64,000 nucleotides of DNA from Planosporangium flavigriseum (GTDB lineage: Bacteria; Actinomycetota; Actinomycetes; Mycobacteriales; Micromonosporaceae): the NCBI RefSeq assembly GCF_011947225.1, contig NZ_JAATVW010000013.1:1-64000 (forward strand). Direction: 5' to 3'. The notes below the pieces were generated by a model. It was not told where the DNA came from and searched no databases. It was given only the letters and a program-made list of their open reading frames with translations. This document shows positions 44,192 through 52,464 of the stretch, in pieces; positions within the stretch are counted from its first letter, which is position 1, and every line of letters begins with the position of its first letter. The position numbers were made by a program, and so were the translations under genes.

Positions 44192-44956
44192 ATGGATCGA
44201 CGGACCGACGTGGGAAGCGCGCCCGGCGACGCGGCCCTGAGCTGCACCGTCGAGTCGGAGTACCCGGTGGCGGTGATCCACATCGTCGGGCGGCTGGACC
44301 CGACCGGATTACCCGAACTGCAGACCTGCCTCCACTGCTGCCTGGCGGCGGAGCCGGAGGCCGTCGTCCTGGAGGTGGCCGACCTGACCGTCACCGCCGA
44401 CGAGTGCGCAACTGCCTTCGTGTCCCTCTCCTGCGAGGCGATGACCTGGCCCGGCAGCCCCGTCGTCTTCGCCTGCGCGCCACCGGCCCTCGTCGCCGCG
44501 GTCCGCCGCAGGGGCAAGGAAATCGCGTCGTACCCCTCCGTGGACGCCGCGCGGGACAGGGTCGCCAGCGGCGGGTCCCGGTACCGGCTGCGCGAGGCGC
44601 TGCCCGCCTCGCCGGTCGCCGCGCCGGCGGCCCGACGGCTGCTCGGCCGGGCGTGCCGGTCCTGGTCGGTGCAGGAACTCCTCGAACCCGCGGAACTGGT
44701 CGCCACCGAACTGGTAGCCAACGCGGTCCGGCACGCCGGCAGCCGGGTGGTACTCACCGTTTCGCTGCGCCAGGGCGACCTCCAGATCTCGGTTGGCGAC
44801 GACAGCCCTGCGCTGCCACGCCAGCGGACGGCCTCCCCCGCAGACGAGCACGGGCGGGGGCTGTTCATGGTGGACGCCCTGTGTAAGGACTGGGGAATGA
44901 CATGTGTAGGAAACGGAAAAGTGGTGTGGGCTAGGGTCTCGGCGGGATTCACGTGA
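44192..44956 (+). CDS. STAS-HATPase fusion (anti-anti-sigma domain joined to an RsbW-like kinase)
   Basis: The 254-residue product fuses a STAS domain (about 15-115; VAVIHIVGRLDPTGLPELQ) to a C-terminal HATPase_c domain (about 140-254) with N-box ELVATELVANAVRHAG and G-box GRGLFMVDALC. In the STAS part the usual phosphorylatable Ser position reads TADECATAF, so it may not be a classical substrate. Such proteins act in partner-switching control of alternative sigma factors or as signalling kinases. Start ATG 44192. Confidence 0.8.
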   Translation: MDRRTDVGSAPGDAALSCTVESEYPVAVIHIVGRLDPTGLPELQTCLHCCLAAEPEAVVLEVADLTVTADECATAFVSLSCEAMTWPGSPVVFACAPPALVAAVRRRGKEIASYPSVDAARDRVASGGSRYRLREALPASPVAAPAARRLLGRACRSWSVQELLEPAELVATELVANAVRHAGSRVVLTVSLRQGDLQISVGDDSPALPRQRTASPADEHGRGLFMVDALCKDWGMTCVGNGKVVWARVSAGFT

Positions 44957-44991
44957 GGACCCGCTCGAACCGATCCGGCTGTCACGTAGGT

Positions 44992-45014
44992 GTTTCCGAC
45001 AGCCCCGTGGGGTA
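44992..45014 (+). promoter_or_regulatory. Possible SigB/SigF-type promoter before the GAF-ANTAR gene
   Basis: GTTT at 44992-44995, a 14-base spacer and GGGTA at 45010-45014 match the general stress sigma pattern of actinobacteria (GTTT, GGGTA). It lies about 45 bases before the start codon at 45060. Confidence 0.5.
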
Positions 45015-45059
45015 GGCAGGTGCCGGCGTGCTGGCGCGCCCTGAGGGGAGAAAACAGGT

Positions 45060-45785
45060 ATGGGTGAGCGAACGGGTCAGCTTCACGTGGTCGAGATCGC
45101 CTCGTTGCTGCGGGAACTGACCGCCGGCCTCATCGCGAGCGATGACCTCGACGAGGCAATGGAGGTGCTGGTTGCGACGACCGCGCAGGCAGTGCCGGGC
45201 GAATCGTGGTGCGGAATCACCCTGATCAGGGCCGGCGCACCCACCACGCAGGCCGCATCGAGCCCGTTGACGGCCAGGGTCGACGACATCCAGTACAAGA
45301 TCGGCGATGGCCCGGCGCTCACCGCCATCCGCACCCGGGAGATGGTCGTCGTCGGCGACCTTGCAGGCGAGGCCCGGTGGCCGCAGTGGCGTGAGGCCGC
45401 GGCCGACGACGGGATCTCGGGCGTACTGTCGATGCCGCTCGACATCGACGACCATGTGATCGGGGCACTGAACCTGTACACGAGCGAGTCGAACGCGTTC
45501 TCCCCAGACGTCCAACTGGCTGCGATGCTGGTGGCCGAGCACGCCGGATTGCTGCTCGCGGCCGTGCTCGACCGCGGTCGACTGGCCGGGCTCGCGGCCG
45601 ACCTCTCCGAGGCGCTCGCGAGCGGGGATACCGTCAACCGGGCGATCGGCATCGTGATGGCGCAGCGGGGTTGCCGCGCCGAAGAGGCCCTCCAGGTGCT
45701 GCGACAGGCGTCGATGAACCTGCACGTACCGCTGCACGACGTGGCCGACCGGCTGGTCAACGCGATCGGCAGTCGATCCGCTTGA
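45060..45785 (+). CDS. GAF-ANTAR regulator
   Basis: The 241-residue protein has a GAF sensor domain (about 10-165; WCGITLIRAG, QYKIGDGPALTAIRT, GVLSMPLDIDDHVIGALNLY) and a C-terminal ANTAR domain (about 180-238; AIGIVMAQRGCRAEEALQVL). ANTAR proteins bind paired hexaloop RNA hairpins and prevent transcription termination in target leaders. ATG 45060 follows GAGGGGAG. The ligand is unknown; it neighbours sigma-regulating genes. Confidence 0.9.
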   Translation: MGERTGQLHVVEIASLLRELTAGLIASDDLDEAMEVLVATTAQAVPGESWCGITLIRAGAPTTQAASSPLTARVDDIQYKIGDGPALTAIRTREMVVVGDLAGEARWPQWREAAADDGISGVLSMPLDIDDHVIGALNLYTSESNAFSPDVQLAAMLVAEHAGLLLAAVLDRGRLAGLAADLSEALASGDTVNRAIGIVMAQRGCRAEEALQVLRQASMNLHVPLHDVADRLVNAIGSRSA

Positions 45786-45878
45786 GCCGCCCGCAACTGC
45801 GCCTCTACCAGCGCGGTGCTTGAACGTGCCCGCATCGCGGGCACGTATGCTCACGCGAACGCGTCGGGAGGGCGAGCA

Positions 45879-46244
45879 ATGGACCTGGGCATCACAACCG
45901 TGGCCGACACGGATCCGGTGGTCGTCTCGCTGACCGGTGAGTTGGACATAGCCTCCGCCCCTCCGCTGGCGGAGCGCATCCGCAGCCTGATCGACGCCGG
46001 GCGTACCCGTCTCGTCGTCGACCTCGCCGGCCTGGCCTTCTGCGATTCGACGGGCATCGGCACGCTGGTACGCGCCAACAACGACTGCCTCCTGCAGGGC
46101 GGCTACCTGCGGCTGGCCGCACCCAGCCGCCACGTCGCCCGGGTCCTCGCCGTCGTCGGCCTGCTCGACACGTTCCCGACCTACCAAAGCGTCGAGGCCG
46201 CCAGGCGCGCCGACGCGGACGCCCTCGTGGTCGCCGGCCCCTGA
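45879..46244 (+). CDS. STAS-domain anti-sigma factor antagonist
   Basis: The 121-residue product is a single STAS domain: VVVSLTGELDIASAPPLAER at the N-terminus and FCDSTGIGTLVRA with the phosphorylatable Ser. In its unphosphorylated form this type of protein binds an RsbW-like kinase and frees a sigma factor. ATG 45879 follows GGGAGGGCG. The kinase genes at 44192 and 48322 are possible partners. Confidence 0.9.
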   Translation: MDLGITTVADTDPVVVSLTGELDIASAPPLAERIRSLIDAGRTRLVVDLAGLAFCDSTGIGTLVRANNDCLLQGGYLRLAAPSRHVARVLAVVGLLDTFPTYQSVEAARRADADALVVAGP

Positions 46245-46299
46245 CGTCACTTGAGTGAGGGGTCGCTCGATACCGGTAGGTCACCTAGGCTGGTGAACC

Positions 46300-46836
46300 G
46301 TGGGTGACGAATGCGTCACAGTCGTGGAGATGTCGACCGGAGCGCTGGAGGCCGCCGATCGGGCCGACGCCGTCATCCAGTGGCTCCTCGACACCGGAGT
46401 GATCGTGCCCAACCCCCAGCGCGGCAACACCTGGCAGCCCAGCGGGTACCTGCCGGGCCCGCAGGCGCCGGCCGCGGCGCCCGGATTCGGGGACACCGAC
46501 TACACCCTCGCCAACAACGGCGTGGAGATCCTCGTCGAGCGCGAGCTGTACCGCGACACCTCTCCGCACAAGGCCCCGAGCTGCCCCGAGTGCGGGTACG
46601 AACTGGCCGAGGCGACCCTTGAGGCGATGATCCGGCCGTGGCTGGACGGCCCCGAGCCGAGGGTGGACTGCGCCGGCTGCGGCACCGCCCGACTGCTCGG
46701 CGAATGGCCGGACGGTTACGTGGTCGGCGAGCTCGCCGTACGGTTCAACAACTGGCCACCGCTGTCGCAGGCGTTCCTGGCCGACCTCGGCGCCCGGATG
46801 GGACCGCGTTGGCGGGCCATCCGTGAACAGTACTGA
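46300..46836 (+). CDS. Hypothetical protein with a zinc-ribbon-like CxxC pair
   Basis: The 178-residue product has an alpha-helical N-terminus and a four-Cys element: SCPECGYEL near residue 91 and CAGCGTARLL near 126, spaced as in zinc ribbons. The C-terminus is Trp/Pro-rich (FNNWPPLSQAFLADLG). I know this type as an uncharacterised actinobacterial family. GTG 46300 is taken as start; an internal ATG exists at about 46330. Confidence 0.72.
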   Translation: MGDECVTVVEMSTGALEAADRADAVIQWLLDTGVIVPNPQRGNTWQPSGYLPGPQAPAAAPGFGDTDYTLANNGVEILVERELYRDTSPHKAPSCPECGYELAEATLEAMIRPWLDGPEPRVDCAGCGTARLLGEWPDGYVVGELAVRFNNWPPLSQAFLADLGARMGPRWRAIREQY

Positions 46837-46840
46837 GGCC

Positions 46841-47341
46841 ATGAAGCTCGTCCTGACCGCCGACACGCACGTACCGAAGCGGGCCCGCGACCTTCCCGAG
46901 CCGCTCTGGCGCGCCATCGACGCGGCCGATGTCGTGGTGCACGCCGGCGACTGGGTCGACGTCGCGCTGCTCGACCGGATGGAGTCCCGGGCCGCCCGGC
47001 TCGTCGGGGTGTACGGAAACAACGACGGCCCGGCCTTGCGCGCCCGGCTGCCCGAGGTGGCCCGGGCGGAGTTGGGCGGGCTCCGGCTCGCCGTGATCCA
47101 CGAGACCGGCCCGGCCACCGGCCGCGAACGCCGCTGCGCCGAGCGCTTCGGAGACGTCGACGTGCTCGTCTTCGGCCACAGCCACATCCCGTGGGACACC
47201 GTCGCGCCCGGCGGCCTCCGGCTGCTCAACCCCGGGTCGCCGACCGACCGACGGCGCCAGCCGGTCGCGACGTACCTGACCGCGGAGATCCACGACGGCG
47301 CGCTGACGGACGTGACTCTCCACCCGCTGCCGCGTCGGTGA
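46841..47341 (+). CDS. Metallophosphoesterase, YfcE/MJ0936 type
   Basis: The 166-residue product has the calcineurin-like metal motifs in order: LTADTHVPKR (usual DxH), HAGDWVD (GDxxD), GNNDGP (GNHD variant) and FGHSHIPWD (GHTH/GHSH). It resembles small bacterial phosphodiesterases of the YfcE/VPS29-like family, which act on model phosphodiesters; natural substrate unknown. ATG 46841 is preferred; an in-frame GTG at 46823 overlaps the previous gene. Confidence 0.88.
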   Translation: MKLVLTADTHVPKRARDLPEPLWRAIDAADVVVHAGDWVDVALLDRMESRAARLVGVYGNNDGPALRARLPEVARAELGGLRLAVIHETGPATGRERRCAERFGDVDVLVFGHSHIPWDTVAPGGLRLLNPGSPTDRRRQPVATYLTAEIHDGALTDVTLHPLPRR

Positions 47342-47342
47342 T

Positions 47343-47420
47343 CCGCCCCTGTTTCCGAGGAGGGCGCCCCGCCTACGGTCTGTCCCGTGAGCCGGGCGCC
47401 CTCCGCACGAACAGGGGCGG
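47343..47420. repeat. 78-nt two-stem palindrome after the phosphoesterase gene
   Basis: Outer arms CCGCCCCTGTT (47343-47353) and AACAGGGGCGG (47410-47420) and inner arms GGAGGGCGCCC (47359-47369) and GGGCGCCCTCC (47394-47404) pair perfectly, separated by a 5-by-5 base internal loop; apical loop 24 bases. It begins right after the stop codon and probably acts as a terminator. Confidence 0.8.
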
Positions 47421-47519
47421 GTTTCGTGCGGGTGCACAACCCCTTAACAGTCCTCGGTAGACGGTGTTAACGTACGGCCGCGAGTGTCGGTGGGGCGCGC
47501 CAAAGAAGGAGCGATCCGG

Positions 47520-47996
47520 TTGGCCAATGCGGATGTGCTCACTCAGATCAATCGGGACATATGGATCCCGTTCTCCACCGCGTACGCGGCCGGCGACCCG
47601 GAAGCCTTCATCGCACTGCACTCCCCCGAGGTGATCCGGGTGGAGGGCAACGGCGGCTGGATCGGCGGCTTCGAAGAGTACTCGGGGCGCCTCCGTGAGT
47701 GGTTCCAATGGGTCGCGGTGCAGGAGGGCCAGCTCGAGATCCAATTCCGCTTCCTGGAGCGGCACACCGGCGATGACGCCTCGTCCGAACGCGGCGTCTA
47801 CCGGCTCACTCTGACCTATCCCGATACCGACGAAAACGTGTGGTACGGGATGTTCCACACGATCTGCCGCAAACGCAATGGCGTCTGGCGGATTGCCCTG
47901 GACTACGACTCCGACGAGGGTGGCACAGTCGGCGAGGAGACGTTCACGAGTGGCCGCGAGATGGAACAGTTCGAGACGTCCGGCTCCCTGTTGTGA
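47520..47996 (+). CDS. NTF2-like (SnoaL/DUF4440-type) protein
   Basis: The 158-residue product has the cone-shaped NTF2-like pattern: an N-terminal helix pair (INRDIWIPFSTAYAAGDPEA), a strand with FIALHSPEVIRVEGNGGWIG, and later beta strands (LEIQFRFLERH, GVYRLTLTYPD, WYGMFHTICRK). Such proteins bind small ligands or act as enzymes; nothing more specific can be said. TTG 47520 is chosen for AAGGAG eight bases upstream; a GTG at 47484 would add 12 residues. Confidence 0.75.
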   Translation: MANADVLTQINRDIWIPFSTAYAAGDPEAFIALHSPEVIRVEGNGGWIGGFEEYSGRLREWFQWVAVQEGQLEIQFRFLERHTGDDASSERGVYRLTLTYPDTDENVWYGMFHTICRKRNGVWRIALDYDSDEGGTVGEETFTSGREMEQFETSGSLL

Positions 47997-48321
47997 GCAT
48001 CACGCGGAGCGGCGTCGGACGAAGCGACGGAGATATGGAAGCCGGACCCCAGTCCTTACGGCGAGCGGTCCGGCAGACGGTGGGGTCCGGCAAGACAAGC
48101 ATCGGCGGCCGCCGACCGGAGTTGAGAAGTTCCAAACGGCGACGGCCTTGCGCGACGCCACCCGAGTCAGGGGAATCCACCCCTTCCGCCACCCACGCGC
48201 GGTTTGTTGTGGACCGCGCGGGGGCACTACTAGATAGAGCCGTGTAACGTGAAGCGACTAACCTCTTCTGTCGCACCATCGGTCGATGTCTGGCCGGTAG
48301 CGGCCGATCGCGAGGGGCCAC
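47997..48321. other. Gene-free stretch with an 11-bp inverted repeat
   Basis: No convincing gene is seen in these 325 bases. GCCGGACCCCA at 48041-48051 and TGGGGTCCGGC at 48081-48091 form perfect arms around 29 bases that contain another CGGTCCGG element. The structure lies 45 bases after a stop codon and may be a terminator. The last 80 bases should hold the promoter of the HATPase gene, but no clear -10/-35 pair was found. Confidence 0.55.
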
Positions 48322-48756
48322 ATGGTACAGGTGACCGTCAAACTTTGTTTACCCAGAGACACGTCCAGCGTCTCGATCAGCCGCCGGGTGGTGCGGTCGG
48401 CGCTCAATGCCCTGGGCGTCGTCGAGGACATCCGCTACGACGTCGAGCTGGCCCTGACCGAGGCCTGCGCGAACGTCGTGCAGCACGCGGCCTACTCCGA
48501 CGAGTACGAGGTGACCATCGCGATCCAGGGCGCCACCTGCAGCATTGACGTGATCGACAGCGGCCACGGCTACGACGAGGAGGCGCTCCAGGCATCGATG
48601 CCGCACCCCAACGCCGAAGAGGGCCGCGGGCTACACCTGATCCGCATGCTGACGGAGAACGTCATGCTGGCCCACCACCCGAAGCGCGGAACGATCATGC
48701 ACTTCGAGAAGAAGCTCGAGTGGGAGCCGCAGTCCCTCCTCACACAGCTGAAGTGA
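48322..48756 (+). CDS. RsbW-like ATP-binding regulator (HATPase_c)
   Basis: The 144-residue product is a single GHKL ATPase domain: N-box ALTEACANVVQHA, G1-box VIDSGHGYD and G2-box GRGLHLIRML. This is the form of serine kinases/anti-sigma factors of partner-switching systems, which bind a sigma factor or phosphorylate a STAS protein. STAS proteins are encoded at 44192 and 45879. Its end overlaps the convergent DUF3817 gene by 17 bases. Confidence 0.85.
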   Translation: MVQVTVKLCLPRDTSSVSISRRVVRSALNALGVVEDIRYDVELALTEACANVVQHAAYSDEYEVTIAIQGATCSIDVIDSGHGYDEEALQASMPHPNAEEGRGLHLIRMLTENVMLAHHPKRGTIMHFEKKLEWEPQSLLTQLK

Positions 48757-49084
48757 TCGGCTCCGCTTCGGCGGCGGCCTGAGCCGCCCGCACGCGGTGG
48801 GTCACCTTGCGCTCAGCGACGAACGACAGGAACGGGATCGTACCCGCGAGCAGGATGCCCAGCGTGTAGAGAAACCGCCAGCGGGCGCGCACCGCCAGCT
48901 GGAAAGTGATCACCAGGTAGACCATGTAGAGGAAGCCGTGCATCGGCCCGACAATGGCGATCACCGTCTCGTCGTGGGCCAGGTACTTCAGCGGCATCGC
49001 CACCAGCGTGAGAAGCAACAGGAAGACCCCGACGACGTAAGCAGCCACGCGGAAACGCTTGAGTGCGGACTCCACTCCGGTCAT
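48740..49084 (-). CDS. DUF3817 membrane protein
   Basis: The 114-residue product has three membrane segments (about 12-32, 45-65 and 70-92) and the DUF3817 motif VGPMHGFLYMVYLVITFQLA. Function unknown; common in actinobacteria. Its ATG overlaps the stop of the gene upstream on the same strand, so the two are coupled. Confidence 0.86.
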   Translation of the reverse strand: MTGVESALKRFRVAAYVVGVFLLLLTLVAMPLKYLAHDETVIAIVGPMHGFLYMVYLVITFQLAVRARWRFLYTLGILLAGTIPFLSFVAERKVTHRVRAAQAAAEAEPITSAV

Positions 49085-49545
49085 CCTTCCGATCTCGGGT
49101 ATTCACTGGGCCGGTATTCACCAGGCCGGTATTCACTGGGCCGGTATTCACTGGGCCGGCGACCGGGGTTGGCGGTCAGCCACTCAAGGTACCGGTTGTA
49201 CGCCACCAGGTCCGGGTCGCCATCGTCGGACACCCGCTCCCGCCGCACCGGCGCGGCCTGGAACGGCACGTACCCGGGCTGCCGGGCCAGTTCCGCCGGG
49301 ACCGCCACGCTGGGCACGCTCTCCGGAACCGGCTGCCCTTTGCGCAGCTCAGCGCGGATCTCTTTGATCCACACGAACACGACGAAGGCCGCGAAGAGCG
49401 GCCATTCAAGCGCGTACCCGAAGCTGAGCATGTTGCCGCCGCGGGCCCTGCCGACCTGCCACCAGCCAAGCAGAAGAAACGTGGTGACCAGCACCACCAT
49501 CAGCAGGTGACGCACCAACCACCAGGGCGTCAGAAACCGGGCCAC
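49081..49545 (-). CDS. Two-helix membrane protein with a pentapeptide-repeat tail
   Basis: The 154-residue product has two membrane helices (about 12-32 and 45-65; HLLMVVLVTTFLLLGWWQVG and PLFAAFVVFVWI). A conserved actinobacterial cytoplasmic segment follows with DPDLVAYNRYLEWL, typical of an uncharacterised family found beside DUF3817. The C-terminus is four R-P-S-E-Y-type repeats. GTG 49545 is the likely start; an upstream ATG at 49596 would add 17 Arg-rich residues. It overlaps DUF3817 by four bases. Confidence 0.8.
   Translation of the reverse strand: MARFLTPWWLVRHLLMVVLVTTFLLLGWWQVGRARGGNMLSFGYALEWPLFAAFVVFVWIKEIRAELRKGQPVPESVPSVAVPAELARQPGYVPFQAAPVRRERVSDDGDPDLVAYNRYLEWLTANPGRRPSEYRPSEYRPGEYRPSEYPRSEG
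49098..49157. repeat. Four tandem 15-nt repeats
   Basis: GGTATTCACTGGGCC is repeated four times (second copy with two changes) in the 3' end of the membrane-protein gene, read as a five-residue repeat ending in EY on the minus strand. The unit length keeps the frame, so copy number can vary freely. Confidence 0.9.
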
Positions 49546-49754
49546 GCATGCGAGCGTACCCGCCCGACTCCTCCGGGCACCGCTCCCGCCGAGCACGCCC
49601 GGTCTCGGCGGGATCCATATGCCGATGGCGATATGCCAGTTTTAGGGCAAATACCAGGTGACGTGGTGAACTGACCACGACCATGGGGGTGTGAAGTCCA
49701 TCGACGGTTGAGTAGGGTGATGCCCGCCTGCCACCGGTTCGTCCGAGGGAGCAT

Positions 49755-51815
49755 ATGACCAAGAAACGACCATCGTCGGAGACGGTGGCAACGGCCGCAC
49801 TGACCATGATGAGCCTGGTTGGCGGATTGGCGGTGGCCTGCACCGCCGGTGTTGGCGTCCGGCCGGCGAAGGACGTCGCCGCCGCGAATCCTCAGGCGCC
49901 CGTGGTCAGCACGGCCCCTGCCCCCGCGCCGGCCGTACCTACTCCCGAAACGACGACGGCCGACGACCCCGCGGCGGACAACCCTCGGCTGCTGTTCCCG
50001 ACCGACGCCGTGGTGGACGTGAAGTCGTCCTACCGGGCCAAGGGCGACGGCAGCGCCGACGACACCGCCGCCCTGCAGAAGGCGATCACCGAGAACCCGG
50101 GCCGCACGCTGTACCTGCCGGCAGGCACGTACCTGGTCAGCAAGGCCCTGGAGGCACGGGACCAGCAAGGGCGCTGGCAGTCCGGCCTCCGGCTGGTCGG
50201 CGAGGAACGCAACAACACGATCATCAAGCTGAAGGACCACACCGCCGGCTTCGGTAACCACTGGAGCCCGCGACCGTTCCTGCGGGCGGGCGCCTCGACC
50301 ACCGACGGCATCGGCCGGCCCGGCGAAGCCATCGGGTACGGGAACCATCTGGAGAACCTCACCGTCGACACCGGCGACAACCCCGGCGCCACCGGCATCG
50401 ACTACACCGGCAGTACCGTCGCATCGATCCGCCGGCTCACGGTCACCGGCAAGGGACCGGTCGGCCTGTCCATCACCCAGGGCCTGCCCGGCCCGGCGCT
50501 GATCTCCCGGGTGACGGTAAAGGGCTTCGACTACGGCATCAGGATCGCGCAGGGGCAGTACGGGCTGACGCTGGAGCACCTGCACCTGTCCGAGCAGAAG
50601 ATCGCCGGACTCGACAACGCCGGCAACATCCTCGCCATCCGCGATCTGACGAGCGTCAACGCCGTGCCGGCGATCCGCAACGGCGACCGCGGTGGCTTCA
50701 TCTCCCTCGTCGACGCGAAGCTCACCGGCGGCACCGTCGACTTCAGCGCGATCCAGAGCAACGGCGAGCTCATGACCCGCCGGGTCAGCACCGCCGGATA
50801 CCGGTCGGCGATCACCCAGAGCGGGCGGATCATCGCGGGCACCGAGCTGGCGCAGTACGTGTCGAAGTCCGCGTTCACGCCGTTCCCCGAGACCCAGAGC
50901 CCCGCCGTCGACCTCCCGGTACGCGAGACCCCCGACTACTTCCCGACCCAGGCGGCGGACTGGGCCAGCGTCGCGGCGTACGGGGCGAAACCCGACGACG
51001 GCGAAGACGACACCGCCGCCTTCCAGAAGGCCCTGGACGCCGGCAAGCCCGTGGTCTACCTCCCCACCGGCCGGTACGTCATCTCCAAGCCGGTGCGCAT
51101 CACCGGTGCGGTGCGGCAGATCGTCGGCTTCGCGTCGACGCTGACCCCGACCGGGGCGGCGTGGGGCAACGCCGCGGCGCCGGCCGCCCTCATCGAGGTC
51201 GGCGACGGCACCGCCCGGGACGTCACGATCACCGGGCTGCGCATCGCCCGCGCCGAGAAGTCCTCCCCACCCGTCACCGGCCTGGTCGCATTCGCCCAGC
51301 GCACCACCCGCCCGCTGATCCTCAAGGACATCGACTGCGCGGACGCTACGACGAGTTACCAGGCCGCGCCCGGTGTGGGGCCCCTGTACCTGGAGAACGT
51401 CTCCGCCTCCGGTTGGCAGTTCGACCAGCCGCAACAGGTGTGGGCGCGCCAGTTCAACCACGTCGACCGCGACACCGCCACCGAGAATCGCTCGCCGCTA
51501 CTGGTCAACGCCGGGGCGACGGTATGGGTGCTCGGCCTGGAGACGGAGCGGAGCGGGCCGCTGCTGCGTACCGAGCGCGGCGCCCGTACCGAGGTGCTCG
51601 GCGGTGCCGTGTACGAGGCGCCGAGCGGGAACGCCGTGGCCTTCGAGTGCCTCGACGACGCGTCGATGGCGCTGTCGTTCGCGACGATGGGCCCCGGGTA
51701 CGGCGTCTACGACGTGCTGATCCGGCAGCGCCGGGGCGGCACGAGCAAGGATCTGGCCCGGCAGGACACCTACTGGCGCGGTGAGGGCCGGACGGTGCCG
51801 CTGTACACGGGCTGA
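49755..51815 (+). CDS. Secreted right-handed beta-helix protein (pectate lyase/GH55-like)
   Basis: The 686-residue product has a hydrophobic signal region (about 13-33) ending AVACTAG, which could be a weak lipobox, and an Ala/Pro/Thr linker. Two pectate-lyase-3-type modules follow. The first starts YRAKGDGSADDTAALQKAI (about 95) and the second VAAYGAKPDDGEDDTAAFQK (about 410). Between and after them are short strand repeats typical of parallel beta-helices. Such folds cleave polysaccharides or serve as adhesins; no catalytic residues can be assigned. ATG 49755 follows GAGGGAGC. Confidence 0.85.
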   Translation: MTKKRPSSETVATAALTMMSLVGGLAVACTAGVGVRPAKDVAAANPQAPVVSTAPAPAPAVPTPETTTADDPAADNPRLLFPTDAVVDVKSSYRAKGDGSADDTAALQKAITENPGRTLYLPAGTYLVSKALEARDQQGRWQSGLRLVGEERNNTIIKLKDHTAGFGNHWSPRPFLRAGASTTDGIGRPGEAIGYGNHLENLTVDTGDNPGATGIDYTGSTVASIRRLTVTGKGPVGLSITQGLPGPALISRVTVKGFDYGIRIAQGQYGLTLEHLHLSEQKIAGLDNAGNILAIRDLTSVNAVPAIRNGDRGGFISLVDAKLTGGTVDFSAIQSNGELMTRRVSTAGYRSAITQSGRIIAGTELAQYVSKSAFTPFPETQSPAVDLPVRETPDYFPTQAADWASVAAYGAKPDDGEDDTAAFQKALDAGKPVVYLPTGRYVISKPVRITGAVRQIVGFASTLTPTGAAWGNAAAPAALIEVGDGTARDVTITGLRIARAEKSSPPVTGLVAFAQRTTRPLILKDIDCADATTSYQAAPGVGPLYLENVSASGWQFDQPQQVWARQFNHVDRDTATENRSPLLVNAGATVWVLGLETERSGPLLRTERGARTEVLGGAVYEAPSGNAVAFECLDDASMALSFATMGPGYGVYDVLIRQRRGGTSKDLARQDTYWRGEGRTVPLYTG

Positions 51816-51847
51816 GCCCATCCGCGCCGCCTGACGCGCGTCGCGTG

Positions 51848-52411
51848 TCAGGCCCGCCGCAGCGCGTCGCGGATGCGGTCGACGAGGCCGAGCGCCGGAT
51901 AGAGCAGCCGGCTCACCGGCTGGTTGGCGGGCACCGCCGGGTGCGGACGGGTCGGCGCGAACTTCTTGGCCTGCTGCGCCCGGTCGGCCAGCTCCCGCAG
52001 TTCGTCCGGGTCGGTCGCCATCCGCAGCCGCGGGAAGACCTCGACCTCCTCCTCGAGGAAGTGCTGGCGCATCGCGGCCATCAGCCGGCTCAGCACGAAC
52101 TCGAAGTCCGGGTCGGTCGCCTCCAGGCGCTCCAGCCGCTTCATGTCGACCTCGGCCTCGGAGTGATCCTGGATCTCGTGGTCGGCGATCCGGTCCCCCT
52201 CGGGGAGCACCCTGCGCAGCGTCGGGTAGAGGTACTGCTCCTCCACGACCGAGTGGCGCACCAACTCGGCCACGACCTCGTCGGCGATCCGGCGGCGCTC
52301 CTCCGCGCCCGGGTCACCGGTCTGCAACTCCCCGAACAGCTCTTCGATCTCGCGGTGATCGTGAATGAGCACATCCACGAGGTCCTCGCCGCGGTCCTGC
52401 GGCGCGCTCAC
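51848..52411 (-). CDS. Hemerythrin HHE-domain protein
   Basis: The 187-residue product has the His/Glu pattern of HHE cation-binding domains: DVLIHDHREIEELFGEL near residue 10, HSVVEEQYLYP near 54, DHEIQDHSEAE near 77 and MRQHFLEEEVEVFPRL near 115. These ligands bind a di-iron centre that senses or carries oxygen or nitric oxide. The C-terminus is Pro-rich. It is convergent with the beta-helix gene. Confidence 0.9.
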   Translation of the reverse strand: MSAPQDRGEDLVDVLIHDHREIEELFGELQTGDPGAEERRRIADEVVAELVRHSVVEEQYLYPTLRRVLPEGDRIADHEIQDHSEAEVDMKRLERLEATDPDFEFVLSRLMAAMRQHFLEEEVEVFPRLRMATDPDELRELADRAQQAKKFAPTRPHPAVPANQPVSRLLYPALGLVDRIRDALRRA

Positions 52412-52464
52412 AGCAGCCTCCCGACAAGTAGGGTCGCCGCTCGGCTACCCCGGCAACCGGGGGG

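Noticed and set aside
46250-46295. TTGAGT and TAGGCT as a -35/-10 pair before the gene at 46300
   Set aside because: The spacing of about 29 bases is far too long for a normal promoter.
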